Of a stretch of 43,355 nt of DNA, positions 15,262 to 22,501 are shown in pieces. Both the position numbers and the translations under genes were made by a program. Source of the DNA: Planctomycetota bacterium (GTDB taxonomy: Bacteria > Planctomycetota > Phycisphaerae > Sedimentisphaerales > Anaerobacaceae); assembly GCA_020351025.1 (NCBI GenBank), contig CP070728.1, positions 2,210,782 to 2,254,136 on the forward strand. The letters are read 5' to 3'. Positions within the stretch are counted from its first letter, which is position 1. Each line of letters opens with the position of its first letter. Below the pieces are notes generated by a model that was not told where the DNA came from, did no database searches, and saw nothing but the letters and a program-made list of their open reading frames with translations.

Positions 15262-15392
15262 GTCCACCGCGGTTTGACCAATGCTTCGATATCGGCCTTG
15301 ATATTGTCCTGCAGTTCCGGGCAAACTGCCACGATTTCGACAAGGTCAGGGTCGTAGCTTTGAGGTGTCGATTTTACCGTGTTTTCGCGGGT
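15252..15392 (-). pseudogene. Remnant of a protein C-terminus (possible integrase-associated gene)
   Basis: The minus-strand frame from after a stop at 15395-15393 to the stop at 15254-15252 reads TRENTVKSTPQSYDPDLVEI, then VAVCPELQDNIKADIEALVK and PRWTKK. The composition and helix pattern are protein-like, and no start codon is evident in its 46 codons, so it looks like the tail of a decayed gene. I recall similar DPDL-x-WPELP-IKAxIxALV endings in planctomycete proteins near integrases, but I cannot verify this. It lies between tRNA-Phe and the tRNA partial copy, where an element's integrase would sit. Confidence 0.35.
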
Positions 15393-15459
15393 TTAAGGGG
15401 TCAACCGGGGTTTCGTGGCTATACAAGCCTCAGTTTTATCAGAGGTTGCGCTTTTCCTA

Positions 15460-15510
15460 CAACGGACGGACAATCGGTGTGTCGGCGGTTCGATTGCGCC
15501 CCTGCCCATT
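15460..15510 (+). repeat. Partial copy of the tRNA-Phe 3' half (possible attachment-site duplicate)
   Basis: These 51 bases match 14929-14979 (anticodon arm to just past the discriminator base) at 46 of 51 positions with no gap. The five differences include breaks in the anticodon stem and loop (GAA becomes GAC) and the T stem, so it is not a working tRNA half. Integrative elements commonly leave such a copy of a tRNA 3' end at their far boundary. Confidence 0.8.
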
Positions 15511-15547
15511 TATAACTTACCAGCCCCTAAATACTTACGTCTGATAA

Positions 15548-15700
15548 TTTTTAGCAAGGCTGATTGATGATGCATTTCCTATCAAGGCAGCCAATGTGAT
15601 TGCTGACCTTAATAGGCGAATTAAGGCCAATATTGGCCCTGACGGGGTTAAAAAACAAGGAAACATCCGAGATATCAAAAAAAAGGAAATTTTTTTTTAG
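15548..15700 (+). pseudogene. Short protein-like frame without start, possible gene remnant
   Basis: Between the stop at 15545-15547 and TAG at 15698-15700 the frame reads FLARLIDDAFPIKAANVIAD, then LNRRIKANIGPDG and ending KKKEIFF. It has plausible amphipathic helices but no good start codon, and the ATGs nearby are in another frame. It contains the palindrome GGCCAATATTGGCC. I do not recognise the family. Confidence 0.25.
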
Positions 15701-15707
15701 AAAATCC

Positions 15708-15735
15708 TTGCAAAAATTCCCCATGGCTTTATAAT
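15708..15735 (+). promoter_or_regulatory. Promoter of ncRNA candidate 2
   Basis: TTGCAA (15708-15713), 16-base spacer, and a consensus TATAAT (15730-15735). This is the best -10 element seen in the window and no protein gene follows it on this strand before the terminator at 15845. Confidence 0.6.
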
Positions 15736-15741
15736 TATATT

Positions 15742-15877
15742 TGAAAAGTATATAGGTCTTTTCTTCTTATACGTCTTGGTTTAGTGAGGCGGTGTATAAG
15801 ATTATAAGTTCGTCCTAAATTTTTAAGCAAAAGCTGCCTCAGAGAGCTGGAGTTTTTATTAACTCCAGCTTTTTTTA
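15742..15877 (+). ncRNA. Candidate structured non-coding RNA, about 135 nt
   Basis: It lies between a good promoter and a strong terminator, with no open frame of note. The 5' half folds into a long hairpin: TCTTATA (15765-15771) with TATAAGA (15795-15801), and CGTCTT (15772-15777) with GAGGCG (15786-15791), around loop GGTTTAGT. An alternative 8-bp pairing, TGAGGCGG (15785-15792) with CTGCCTCA (15834-15841), would break that hairpin, so two folds compete. I looked for and did not find the hallmarks of SRP RNA, 6S RNA, tmRNA or RNase P RNA. The downstream gene is on the opposite strand, so this is not a leader; a free-standing RNA is likely. Confidence 0.5.
15845..15877 (+). terminator. Strong intrinsic terminator of ncRNA candidate 2
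   Basis: AGCTGGAGTT (15845-15854), loop TTTATT, AACTCCAGCT (15861-15870), then a T-run to about 15876. The stem is a perfect 10 bp. Confidence 0.88.
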
Positions 15878-15981
15878 TGGTTTATGGCTAAGGGCTAAGC
15901 ACCATTTGTTAATAGACAATCGGAGTCATTCCTTCGACGGGAGCGAGTAAGAAGCTGCCTCTAAGTCAAGAATTTATCATC

Positions 15982-16197
15982 TTAAGGCGAAACAGGTTCT
16001 TTATCACAGAGCTTTCCATTTATCAAGGCAGCCAAAAGGATATGTCTTAATCTCTCGACGCTGAGACTATCGAGGTAACTTTCGGTAAAATCCAACCTAA
16101 ACCGGCCTTTGAAATTTTTGATTCGTCTTTTAAGTTCGTCCTTGCCTAAAGAAGCAATTGAAGTCGCGGTTTGATCAAAATATCTTTCTGAAGCCAT
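15982..16197 (-). CDS. Small uncharacterised protein (71 aa)
   Basis: The sequence is protein-like and helical: SLGKDELKRRIKNFKGRFRL, then DFTESYLDSLSVERLRHILLAAL. There is no signal peptide or membrane segment. AAGGGG lies about 8 bases before the ATG at 16197. It is divergent from queA, sharing a 172-base region with a perfect TTTCGCGCGAAA palindrome. I do not recognise a named family; the helical, charged build would suit a small adaptor or regulator. It converges on the ncRNA terminator. Confidence 0.6.
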   Translation of the reverse strand: MASERYFDQTATSIASLGKDELKRRIKNFKGRFRLDFTESYLDSLSVERLRHILLAALINGKLCDKEPVSP

Positions 16198-16267
16198 TGG
16201 CCTACCCCTTGAAAATCTTAAGCTGGGTTCGTACCGTCAGTCAGTTTCGTCTCCACTGTCGAGATAC

Positions 16268-16279
16268 TTTCGCGCGAAA
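16268..16279. promoter_or_regulatory. 12-base palindrome between divergent genes
   Basis: TTTCGCGCGAAA is a perfect palindrome about 70 bases before the 71-aa protein gene and 90 bases before queA. It could be an operator for either gene, though no named regulator fits. Confidence 0.25.
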
Positions 16280-16369
16280 TTCTCCGAGCTGGTTAAAAAC
16301 CCTAATATCAGCTTACTATAGAGGCTAAATTTTTTTGCCATTTTTCAGATAGTCTGATAACTTTTGGCT

Positions 16370-17419
16370 ATGCAGACAGAAGAGCTAAATTATTATCTAC
16401 CGCCCGAACTGATTGCCCAGCAACCCCTTGATGTACGAAGCGATTCAAAGCTGTTAGTTTTTAATCGCTCGAGCGGCAAACTCACAGACAGCATTTTCAG
16501 CAGGATCGGCGATTTTCTTCTGCCCGGCGATTGCCTGGTACTTAACGACACAAAGGTTTTACCGGCTCGCTTCTGGGGGCAGCGAACCAGGGGAGGCAAG
16601 CTCGAAGGATTATTTCTTGCCGAGAGCACTCAAGGCATCTGGCAAGTAATGCTTAAAGTCGCGGGAAAAATAAAGACAGGCGAGACAATCTATCTAAAAG
16701 ATAAAGAAAACGGAGATTTCTGCCCGGCAACAATACTCAACAAGCCGAACAAGGGTATATGCCAGCTAAAGATAGATGTAGAAGGCAAGGCCGAAACTAT
16801 TCTTGAGGAGATTGGCTTTCCGCCGCTGCCACCATATATCAAACGAGACAGAGACCGAAGCCAGGCGGAAAAAGACAAATCAAGGTATCAAACGGTTTAC
16901 GCCCGGTATAGTGGAGCCGTCGCAGCACCAACCGCTGGACTACATTTTACTAATGAACTAATTGAGCAGTTAAAAACTGCACAAATAAGCTTTGCATATA
17001 TAACGCTGCACGTGGGGATAGGAACATTTAAACCAATAACGACTGACAGCCTTGAAGAGCATAGAATGCATCAGGAATGGTTTTGTATTGATGAACAAAA
17101 CGCGCGGATAATAAACGCTACAAAAGAAAAAGGGCATCGAATAATCGCTGTTGGCACAACCGCAGCGCGGTCTATAGAAACGGCGGCGAGCGACTCACGG
17201 ATAAAAGCTACCAGCGGCACAACGAAGCTCTTTATCAAGCCGGGCTACAAATTCAAAATATTCGATGGTATGGTAACAAACTTTCATCTGCCTAAATCGA
17301 CTTTATTAGCTATGGTGGCAGCCTTTGCCGGGTTGGAGAATATCCTGAGGGCATATAAGCACGCTATTGAAAAGCGATACCGTTTTTATTCTTACGGTGA
17401 CGCAATGCTTATAATATGA
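16370..17419 (+). CDS. queA: tRNA preQ1(34) S-adenosylmethionine ribosyltransferase-isomerase QueA
   Basis: QueA transfers and rearranges the ribose of SAM onto preQ1 in tRNA, giving epoxyqueuosine. Family segments: LNYYLPPELIAQQPLDVRSD at the start, LPGDCLVLNDTKVLPARFWG, RTRGGKLEGLFL, FPPLPPYIKR, YQTVYARYSGAVAAPTAGLH, LHVGIGTFKPI, HRMHQEWFCI, and VTNFHLPKSTLLAMVAAFAG. The 349 aa are of normal length. I chose ATG 16370 (MQTEELNYY) over TTG 16364; neither has a strong ribosome site. No other queuosine gene is adjacent. Confidence 0.96.
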   Translation: MQTEELNYYLPPELIAQQPLDVRSDSKLLVFNRSSGKLTDSIFSRIGDFLLPGDCLVLNDTKVLPARFWGQRTRGGKLEGLFLAESTQGIWQVMLKVAGKIKTGETIYLKDKENGDFCPATILNKPNKGICQLKIDVEGKAETILEEIGFPPLPPYIKRDRDRSQAEKDKSRYQTVYARYSGAVAAPTAGLHFTNELIEQLKTAQISFAYITLHVGIGTFKPITTDSLEEHRMHQEWFCIDEQNARIINATKEKGHRIIAVGTTAARSIETAASDSRIKATSGTTKLFIKPGYKFKIFDGMVTNFHLPKSTLLAMVAAFAGLENILRAYKHAIEKRYRFYSYGDAMLII

Positions 17420-17688
17420 GGGAGCGAAGACAAATAAAGGAGTAAGTAGTAAGCAGTAAGAAGTAAGTGAAAAGACGGGATTAAGCAGTAAGGAGTAAAT
17501 AACTGAACGAAGACTGGGTCCGGAGCCCGCGCAGGAATTCGGGGCTAAATATAGAACGCCTGCGTGGGGATTCGAAGGTAAATGTTGGTTGCAACTTTCA
17601 TTCGAAGACTTAGAATTAGTCGAAATCCCGTGTGAAATAGATTGTCTCAACATAACCGATTTTATGAGGGCAAAAGAAAGGAAAGAAG
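17420..17688. repeat. Intergenic region with AGTAAG-type short repeats
   Basis: From 17439 to about 17500 the sequence repeats AGTAAG/AGTAAGCAGTAAG with small changes, a pattern found between genes in many environmental genomes. The minus-strand frame that reads through it (SLLLNP..SYCLLLT) is a product of the repeat, not a gene. The rest shows nothing clear apart from the ribosome site of the next gene. Confidence 0.45.
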
Positions 17689-19260
17689 ATGAAACAGCTT
17701 TTTAGTGTTTTTGTCATGATTTTTCTGCTAACAGGATGTACACAACCGCTGCAGGAAAGAAAGGATATTCAATCGGAGGGGGCCACGGGTATAGTCTTTA
17801 ACGATATTAACCGCAACGGCAGACGTGATACGGGAGAGCCGGGCATAGCAGGAGTTCATGTATCCAATGGAAGAGATATTGCCGCAACGGACAGGGACGG
17901 CCGATACCGGCTTGAAGTAGAAGAGGGAATCATATTCGTGATTAAGCCGAGGGGCTGGATGACGCCGGTAAATAAAGTAAACCTTCCCGATTTCTATTAC
18001 ATTCACAAACCTGCCGGGTCACCGGCGGGCCTGAGGCATCGGAGAATCGGTCCGACGGGTCCAAAGCCGGAGTCAATAGATTTCGCTCTTTATAAACAAA
18101 GGGAGCCGAAACGTTTTGATGTTGTAATCTTCGGCGACCCACAAGCGATGAATGTAAAGGAGGTAAACTATATGGCCCATGATGCGGTGGAGGAAGTTGC
18201 GGGGATTGACGCAGCTTTCGGCGTATCGCTCGGTGATATAGTATGCGATAATATTGAAGATTTCGGCGCGGTCAATGAAGTCATCTCGGCCATAGGTCTG
18301 CCGTGGTATAACGTAGCGGGCAATCATGACATAAACTACTACGCTCAAGGAGATGCGGACTCACTTGAGACATTCAGCCGCATTTACGGTCCGGCTTACT
18401 ACAGCTTCAACTACGGGCCGGTACACTTTCTGGTACTGGACAGTATCGTATCCTACAGAGGCGATGAAGAGCGGCTCAAATACTACGAGGGTCTGGATTC
18501 AAAACAACTGGAGTTTATTCGCAACGACCTTAAGCTGTTAGATAAGAGGCAGCTTGTTGTTCTGCTGATGCATGGTTCCGAGAACCTCTTCGAGCAGGGC
18601 AGGCGCGAATTATTTGAGGTTCTCGAACAACATCCGCATACGGTTTCCGTAGCCGGGCACACTCACAGGACAGAGCATCTATTTCTTGGCGAAGAGTCCG
18701 ACTGGTACGGGAGCAATCCGCATCATTTGTATATCAGCGGCAGTGTCAGCGGTGCATGGTGGACGGGGGTGCCGGATGAAGTTGGTATCGCACACGCAAC
18801 GATGACAAACGGCGTACCTAACGGTTACTCAATTTTGAGCTTTGACGGGAACAAGTATACGATTCGTTTTAAGGCATTTCGCAGGCCGGAAGATTACCAG
18901 ATGAACATTTGGGCCCCGGAGGAAATTTGTGGCAACAAAGCCGTTGAAGGCGAGATTCTGGTTAATGTCTTCGCGGGATCGGAGCGTTCAAGAGTGCAGA
19001 TTCGAATCGGTGAAAGCGGCAGGTGGACAGAGATGGAACGGGTCACAAGAAAAGATCCTTATTTTGAGCAAGTACTTGAGTATGAAAAAAAATACAACAT
19101 TCCCCGTGCCTCCTGGGCGACGGAGGCATTAGAGACGGGGCATATCTGGCGTGCAGATTTGCCGGAGAACCTTCCCGAAGGGGCGTGCTTTATTCATATT
19201 CGTGAGACAGATATGTTCGGACAGGTGCACACCGGGCTTCGCTTGATAAGAATCAAATAA
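17689..19260 (+). CDS. Lipoprotein calcineurin-like phosphoesterase (MetallophosN-Metallophos-MetallophosC type)
   Basis: The lipobox LLTGC places the lipid Cys at residue 17. Residues 33-135 form a beta-sandwich of the Cna-B/MetallophosN kind (GIVFNDINRNGRRDTGEPGI ... VSNGRDIAATDRDGRY). Residues 143-390 are a calcineurin-like phosphatase with metal ligands D150, D183 (SLGDIV), N212-H213-D214 (AGNHD), H295 (LMHGSE) and H324/H326 (AGHTHR). The C-terminal 120 residues resemble the MetallophosC domain. AGGAAAG precedes the ATG at good distance. It would act outside the cytoplasmic membrane on a phosphoester. It stands alone between queA and a GNAT gene; the substrate is unknown. Confidence 0.88.
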   Translation: MKQLFSVFVMIFLLTGCTQPLQERKDIQSEGATGIVFNDINRNGRRDTGEPGIAGVHVSNGRDIAATDRDGRYRLEVEEGIIFVIKPRGWMTPVNKVNLPDFYYIHKPAGSPAGLRHRRIGPTGPKPESIDFALYKQREPKRFDVVIFGDPQAMNVKEVNYMAHDAVEEVAGIDAAFGVSLGDIVCDNIEDFGAVNEVISAIGLPWYNVAGNHDINYYAQGDADSLETFSRIYGPAYYSFNYGPVHFLVLDSIVSYRGDEERLKYYEGLDSKQLEFIRNDLKLLDKRQLVVLLMHGSENLFEQGRRELFEVLEQHPHTVSVAGHTHRTEHLFLGEESDWYGSNPHHLYISGSVSGAWWTGVPDEVGIAHATMTNGVPNGYSILSFDGNKYTIRFKAFRRPEDYQMNIWAPEEICGNKAVEGEILVNVFAGSERSRVQIRIGESGRWTEMERVTRKDPYFEQVLEYEKKYNIPRASWATEALETGHIWRADLPENLPEGACFIHIRETDMFGQVHTGLRLIRIK

Positions 19261-19269
19261 ACTTCTATG

Positions 19270-19345
19270 TCGGCCGGATCCCTGCCCCCTTGGGGGCAAG
19301 GTTCACAGGCCCTCCGTCGCCAAGGCTATGGAGGGCAGGGATTAA
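19270..19345. repeat. GC-rich hairpin repeat element
   Basis: TGCCCCCTTGGGGGCA forms a 7-bp stem with a 2-base loop (19283-19298), followed by CCCTCC ... GGAGGG (19310-19315/19330-19335) with outer CCCTG/CAGGG. This CCCTCCGTCGCCAAGGC type of element is dispersed in many environmental genomes. The extra N-terminal codons of the GNAT frame (from 19267) come from it. Confidence 0.5.
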
Positions 19346-19380
19346 AAAAAGGGTTGTGTATAAAAAGACAGAGGGGCATA

Positions 19381-19914
19381 ATGGGAGGGGAAATGATAAT
19401 CAGAGAAGAGAGGCCGTCTGATATTGAGGCAATAACGGAGGTGACGATAGCCGCTTTTAAAACCTGCCGATACGGCAATCACACCGAACAGTTTATTATC
19501 AAGGCATTGCGAGCAGCGGGAGCACTGGCTGTTTCTCTTGTTGCGGACGATGGGGGGACGGTTGTAGGACATATCGCGTTTTCTGCGGTAACGATTTGCG
19601 GGCAGAGGTACGGGTGGTACAGCATGGGGCCTGTCTCGGTGCGGCCGGACCGCCAGAGACAGGGAATCGGCAAATCACTGATTAACGAAGGGCTGCGAAT
19701 GCTGAAAGAGGCCGGTGCGAAAGGCTGCGTCCTGGTGGGCGAGCCGGAGTACTACGAGAAGTTCGGTTTCAGGAACCTGCCGGAACTGACTCTCGAAGGG
19801 GTTCCGAAGGAGAACTTTCTTGCCCTGCCGTTCGGCGAGAACAGGGCACAGGGGCCGGTTGTGTTTCACGAAGGGTTCAGAAATCAGGGACCCCCTAACG
19901 CCCTTCGGGGTTAG
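19381..19914 (+). CDS. GNAT family N-acetyltransferase (YhbS-like)
   Basis: Residues 5-25 (MIIREERPSDIEAITEVTIA) begin a typical GNAT domain. The acetyl-CoA site is VSVRPDRQRQGIGKSLINEG, and LVGEPEYYEKFGF with FHEGF is the YhbS-type ending. The substrate is unknown. I start at ATG 19381 (GAGGGG 6 bases upstream); ATG 19393 is a near-equal alternative. The open frame further upstream reads through a hairpin repeat and is rejected. The final codons (after FHEGFRNQG) lie in another hairpin repeat, so the native stop may have been replaced. GC content is higher than in the neighbouring 14-17 kb region. Confidence 0.85.
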   Translation: MGGEMIIREERPSDIEAITEVTIAAFKTCRYGNHTEQFIIKALRAAGALAVSLVADDGGTVVGHIAFSAVTICGQRYGWYSMGPVSVRPDRQRQGIGKSLINEGLRMLKEAGAKGCVLVGEPEYYEKFGFRNLPELTLEGVPKENFLALPFGENRAQGPVVFHEGFRNQGPPNALRG

Positions 19915-19960
19915 GGGGTTAAACATGTGAGGTTTTCAACCTCATGAGGGGTGATCCCCT
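19890..19960. repeat. Cluster of three adjacent hairpins
   Basis: ACCCCCTAAC/GTTAGGGGGT (19890-19899/19910-19919), TGAGGTT/AACCTCA (19928-19934/19938-19944) and AGGGG/CCCCT (19947-19951/19956-19960) are all perfect. The first contains the GNAT stop codon. No T-run follows, so this looks like a REP-type cluster or rho-independent structure without a U-tract. Confidence 0.55.
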
Positions 19961-20066
19961 GCGGTGCAGTGGGGGCAAGATTGACAGTTTAGATGGAATT
20001 CGATACAATGATTTGTCAGGGGGCAGGATGTGGAGCAGGGTTGAGTACCGTAAAGGAGGGAGAGAG

Positions 20067-20105
20067 ATGGAAAAAGTAAGAGCGAGAGATGCCGATTCAT
20101 CTTGA
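20067..20105 (+). other. 12-codon ORF with a perfect ribosome site overlapping the next gene
   Basis: ATG 20067 is preceded by AAAGGAGGG (20052-20060), and codes for MEKVRARDADSS before TGA at 20103-20105. The following gene's ATG at 20089 lies inside it in another frame and has only a weak ribosome site. It may be a leader ORF for translational coupling, or the true start of the next gene with a frameshift. Confidence 0.35.
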
Positions 20106-20646
20106 TGATTTGGATGTTGTTTGTGAGGTTGAAGGATTGGGTTCGGCGCTGGTAGTCGCGTGCAACATGTGCGCCGGGGCAAGTCTTGCGATGAAGGAGA
20201 ATAAACCTTTCCTTCAGTTCTTCAGGAGCCTGTTAAAATCACCGCCCCTTGAGAGACACATCAGGAGATTGAGGTCCGAGTTGCGCGAGAGGGGCGTGAA
20301 GACGAAAAGATTCAAGAGCGGGGTCATTCAGCAATTTTTTCTTTGCTTATGGACATCACGGGAACGGAGCAGGCTTAGAAGATGCGCGAAAGAGTACGAA
20401 GCGGTGATAGTTTTGGGATGCGATTCAGCCATTGAAACGGTGGTCGATACAGTGAAGGGGACCGGCTGCAAGGTAGTTAAAGGGATGGAAGTTGCGGGGA
20501 TTATGAACACCAAGCCGAAGTTTCATTTGCCGTGCGATATATCCTTCGAAGAGAGCAAAATAATTCCGATGTGCGACCAACACTGCAAGCAAATCAGAGA
20601 AAAATCGCAGCAGAAGGAAGAAGACGCGTCGGACCGGGATGCTTAG
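20089..20646 (+). CDS. Uncharacterised Cys-containing protein (185 aa)
   Basis: The protein opens with a VVACNMCAG motif (C25, C28), then KPFLQFFRSLLKSPPLERHI, a basic helical middle, VIVLGCDSAIETVVDTVKG, GMEVAGIMNTKPKFHLPCD, and a polar tail. Cysteines at 25, 28, about 112 and in FHLPCD could bind metal or a cluster. I recall similar proteins in anaerobic bacteria but no assigned function, and I cannot check this. The start is uncertain: an in-frame TAA at 20077-20079 lies just upstream, while the strong ribosome site serves ATG 20067 in another frame. It ends with TAG, 43 bases from the convergent DUF5060 gene. Confidence 0.65.
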   Translation: MPIHLDDLDVVCEVEGLGSALVVACNMCAGASLAMKENKPFLQFFRSLLKSPPLERHIRRLRSELRERGVKTKRFKSGVIQQFFLCLWTSRERSRLRRCAKEYEAVIVLGCDSAIETVVDTVKGTGCKVVKGMEVAGIMNTKPKFHLPCDISFEESKIIPMCDQHCKQIREKSQQKEEDASDRDA

Positions 20647-20689
20647 AAACCCCAAGCATTCGCGGGGGGGCGGCAACCAACAAGGGCGA

Positions 20690-22501
20690 CTATTTTTTAA
20701 CGAGAATGGTCCAGTCTTTGTTTATATCTTTCGGAGGTTTGCCGAGGTCGGTCTTTCCGGGGCCGGTGACGTTGGTGACGGAGCTTTTTTGCAATTGTCC
20801 GCCGGCGCGGGGATTATACCATCGGACGATATAGCTGCCGGCTTCGATAGTGAGGTTTGCCGAGCCACCTTCCGGGAGGTAGACGGCGTAGATTTGGCCC
20901 GGTTTTGCGAAGCAGAAGCCGGTTGAAACAAGAGAGTCGGCCGAGGACATCTGCTCGAAGGGCAGGTGCTCGTGGAAGAAGTCGAGGGCATAGCGGGTCT
21001 GGTCCCACATTATGTCACGGGAGCGCCAATCCTCGCAATTGAGGTCGTTGTGGGCGAATTTATAGCCGAAGTACCACTCGCAGCCGGCGCCTCCGGCCAT
21101 GAGGTTTGCCCAGAGGCAGTTCTTGCGGGGCTCATCGTGGTCCGGGAAATCGGCATCTGGTTTTACTCCGTTTTCGCCCTCACCGTATTCATCGAGGCAG
21201 ACAATCCACTTGTGGTTTCTGGCGGCGGAGCGCTCGAGCCACTTTATGGTTTCGGAATGGGTTTCGGAGCCGGTCTTATTCATTTGCAGGGACGTGCCGT
21301 CGAGGCTTTCAAATCCTAAGAGGGGATTGTAAACCTTGTCGTATTGCCGGGGGTAGGTATGGACGACGACGGGGTGCTGATAGGGGTCGGTGCTTTTGAA
21401 GTAAGCGGCGAAGGCCATTCGCTGGGCGTCGGTATTTGTGTTTTCTTCGCCGAGGTTCCAGACGAGGGCGGGGTGGTGGGCGAAGCGGGCGATGAGCTCG
21501 CGATAGTAGAGCTTTCGCTGGATGCCGAGGTCGCCGCCGTCGAGGCCCTGGTCGTTTTCGGTTTCCTGAGTGAGGACATGCATCATGAGGCCGAGTTTTT
21601 GCATGTGTGAGAAGACGATTTCCCACTGGTCGAGCTTACTGCAGTCGAAGCGGAGCCTTTCGTCGGGCCTTGTCCAGGGCCAGACGTCTTTGCCGTCGCC
21701 GCCGTCGAGGTTATAGGTGATGAAGTAAACGCTGTTCATGCCTTTTGAGGCGAGGTAGTTGAGGGCACCGATGATGTTTTTTCCTTTGCCGCCCTGCCAC
21801 GTCGGGTCACCTTTTCGGAAGTCGGCGGCGTGGGCCTCGTAGCGGTGGATGAATTTTTCTCCGGTGGCCTCACCTTTTCTATCGAGGCCAGCGGTATCGA
21901 AGGTTGCGTCGAACTCGAAGTAGCCCAGGAAATTTTCGGGGCTGTCGGCGCCGCCTTTGAGAAAGTAGTCGCCGGTTTGGGCGAATTGCAGGTAATGGCC
22001 GCCAACATATTGCAGCCTTCCTTTTGCTCGGAAGTCGCGGCCGGTTTTGTCGGTATCAGCAATATCAATTGTCCCTGTTAAGCCGTCCAAAGGACCGGCT
22101 GAGCCAGCTCCCGGGTCAGGGTGTATTGCAATTTCGGGACCTGTACGAAATGAGACTATATAAGTCCAGTTCCCACTTTTGTGAGGCACAAAGTGCACCC
22201 GCCATTTGTTGCCGCTGGTTGCACTGCTCTCGCCAGCGGCGCCATCGGCAGCGTAATAACCAGGCACAATGTAACAATCCTGGCCATTGGCAAAAATGAC
22301 ATTCAACCGATAATCGAGAAACGGATTCGGCGTAGCATCCTCGCTCGTCTTTGGCCCATCAAAGGTAAGCGTAACTCTGTGCCATTTTTTTAACTCACCC
22401 GTGACGGCTGCCTCGTCATCCGCAAAACTGCTCGAGGTAAGCAAAAGGACAGCTAATGATAAAATAAGCAATAGGAACGTCACGTTATGAAGTTTACGCA
22501 T
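20690..22501 (-). CDS. Secreted DUF5060-type glycoside hydrolase
   Basis: Signal peptide residues 1-28 (LLLILSLAVLLL core). Residues 37-125 form a DUF5060-like beta-sandwich (WHRVTLTFDGP ... NPFLDYRLNVIF). Residues 165-500 form a TIM-barrel glycosidase-like region with ALVWNLGEENTNTD (E352/E353) and IVCLDEYGEG (E438) as likely acid/base and nucleophile. The last 85 residues resemble a collagen-binding-like beta domain (IYAVYLPEGG ... VRWYNPRAGG). The ATG overlaps the xylB stop by 8 bases, so it is the last gene of the carbohydrate operon. The 3' two-thirds is clearly richer in GC than the 5' third and the neighbours. The stop is TAG. Confidence 0.82.
   Translation of the reverse strand: MRKLHNVTFLLLILSLAVLLLTSSSFADDEAAVTGELKKWHRVTLTFDGPKTSEDATPNPFLDYRLNVIFANGQDCYIVPGYYAADGAAGESSATSGNKWRVHFVPHKSGNWTYIVSFRTGPEIAIHPDPGAGSAGPLDGLTGTIDIADTDKTGRDFRAKGRLQYVGGHYLQFAQTGDYFLKGGADSPENFLGYFEFDATFDTAGLDRKGEATGEKFIHRYEAHAADFRKGDPTWQGGKGKNIIGALNYLASKGMNSVYFITYNLDGGDGKDVWPWTRPDERLRFDCSKLDQWEIVFSHMQKLGLMMHVLTQETENDQGLDGGDLGIQRKLYYRELIARFAHHPALVWNLGEENTNTDAQRMAFAAYFKSTDPYQHPVVVHTYPRQYDKVYNPLLGFESLDGTSLQMNKTGSETHSETIKWLERSAARNHKWIVCLDEYGEGENGVKPDADFPDHDEPRKNCLWANLMAGGAGCEWYFGYKFAHNDLNCEDWRSRDIMWDQTRYALDFFHEHLPFEQMSSADSLVSTGFCFAKPGQIYAVYLPEGGSANLTIEAGSYIVRWYNPRAGGQLQKSSVTNVTGPGKTDLGKPPKDINKDWTILVKK

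Larger units (their letters stand above)
14978..15981. other. RNA-rich kilobase without an intact protein gene
   Basis: Between tRNA-Phe and the next gene I find two promoter-to-terminator units that could make small RNAs (15177-15261 and 15742-15877), two interrupted protein-like frames (15252-15392 minus and 15548-15700 plus) and a partial copy of the tRNA 3' half (15460-15510). Open frames given by a simple scan between 15109 and 15343 cross the terminator hairpin and are not protein-like. Confidence 0.6.

Noticed and set aside
15109-15343. Minus-strand frames of 60 and 71 codons
   Set aside because: They run through the terminator hairpin and T-run; a third frame holds the protein-like remnant instead.
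17306-17653. Minus-strand frame of 115 codons
   Set aside because: It overlaps the queA 3' end and reads through AGTAAG repeats (SLLLNP, SYCLLLT).
19267-19380. N-terminal extension of the GNAT frame
   Set aside because: It is coded by a hairpin repeat; the GNAT fold begins at the downstream ATGs with ribosome sites.
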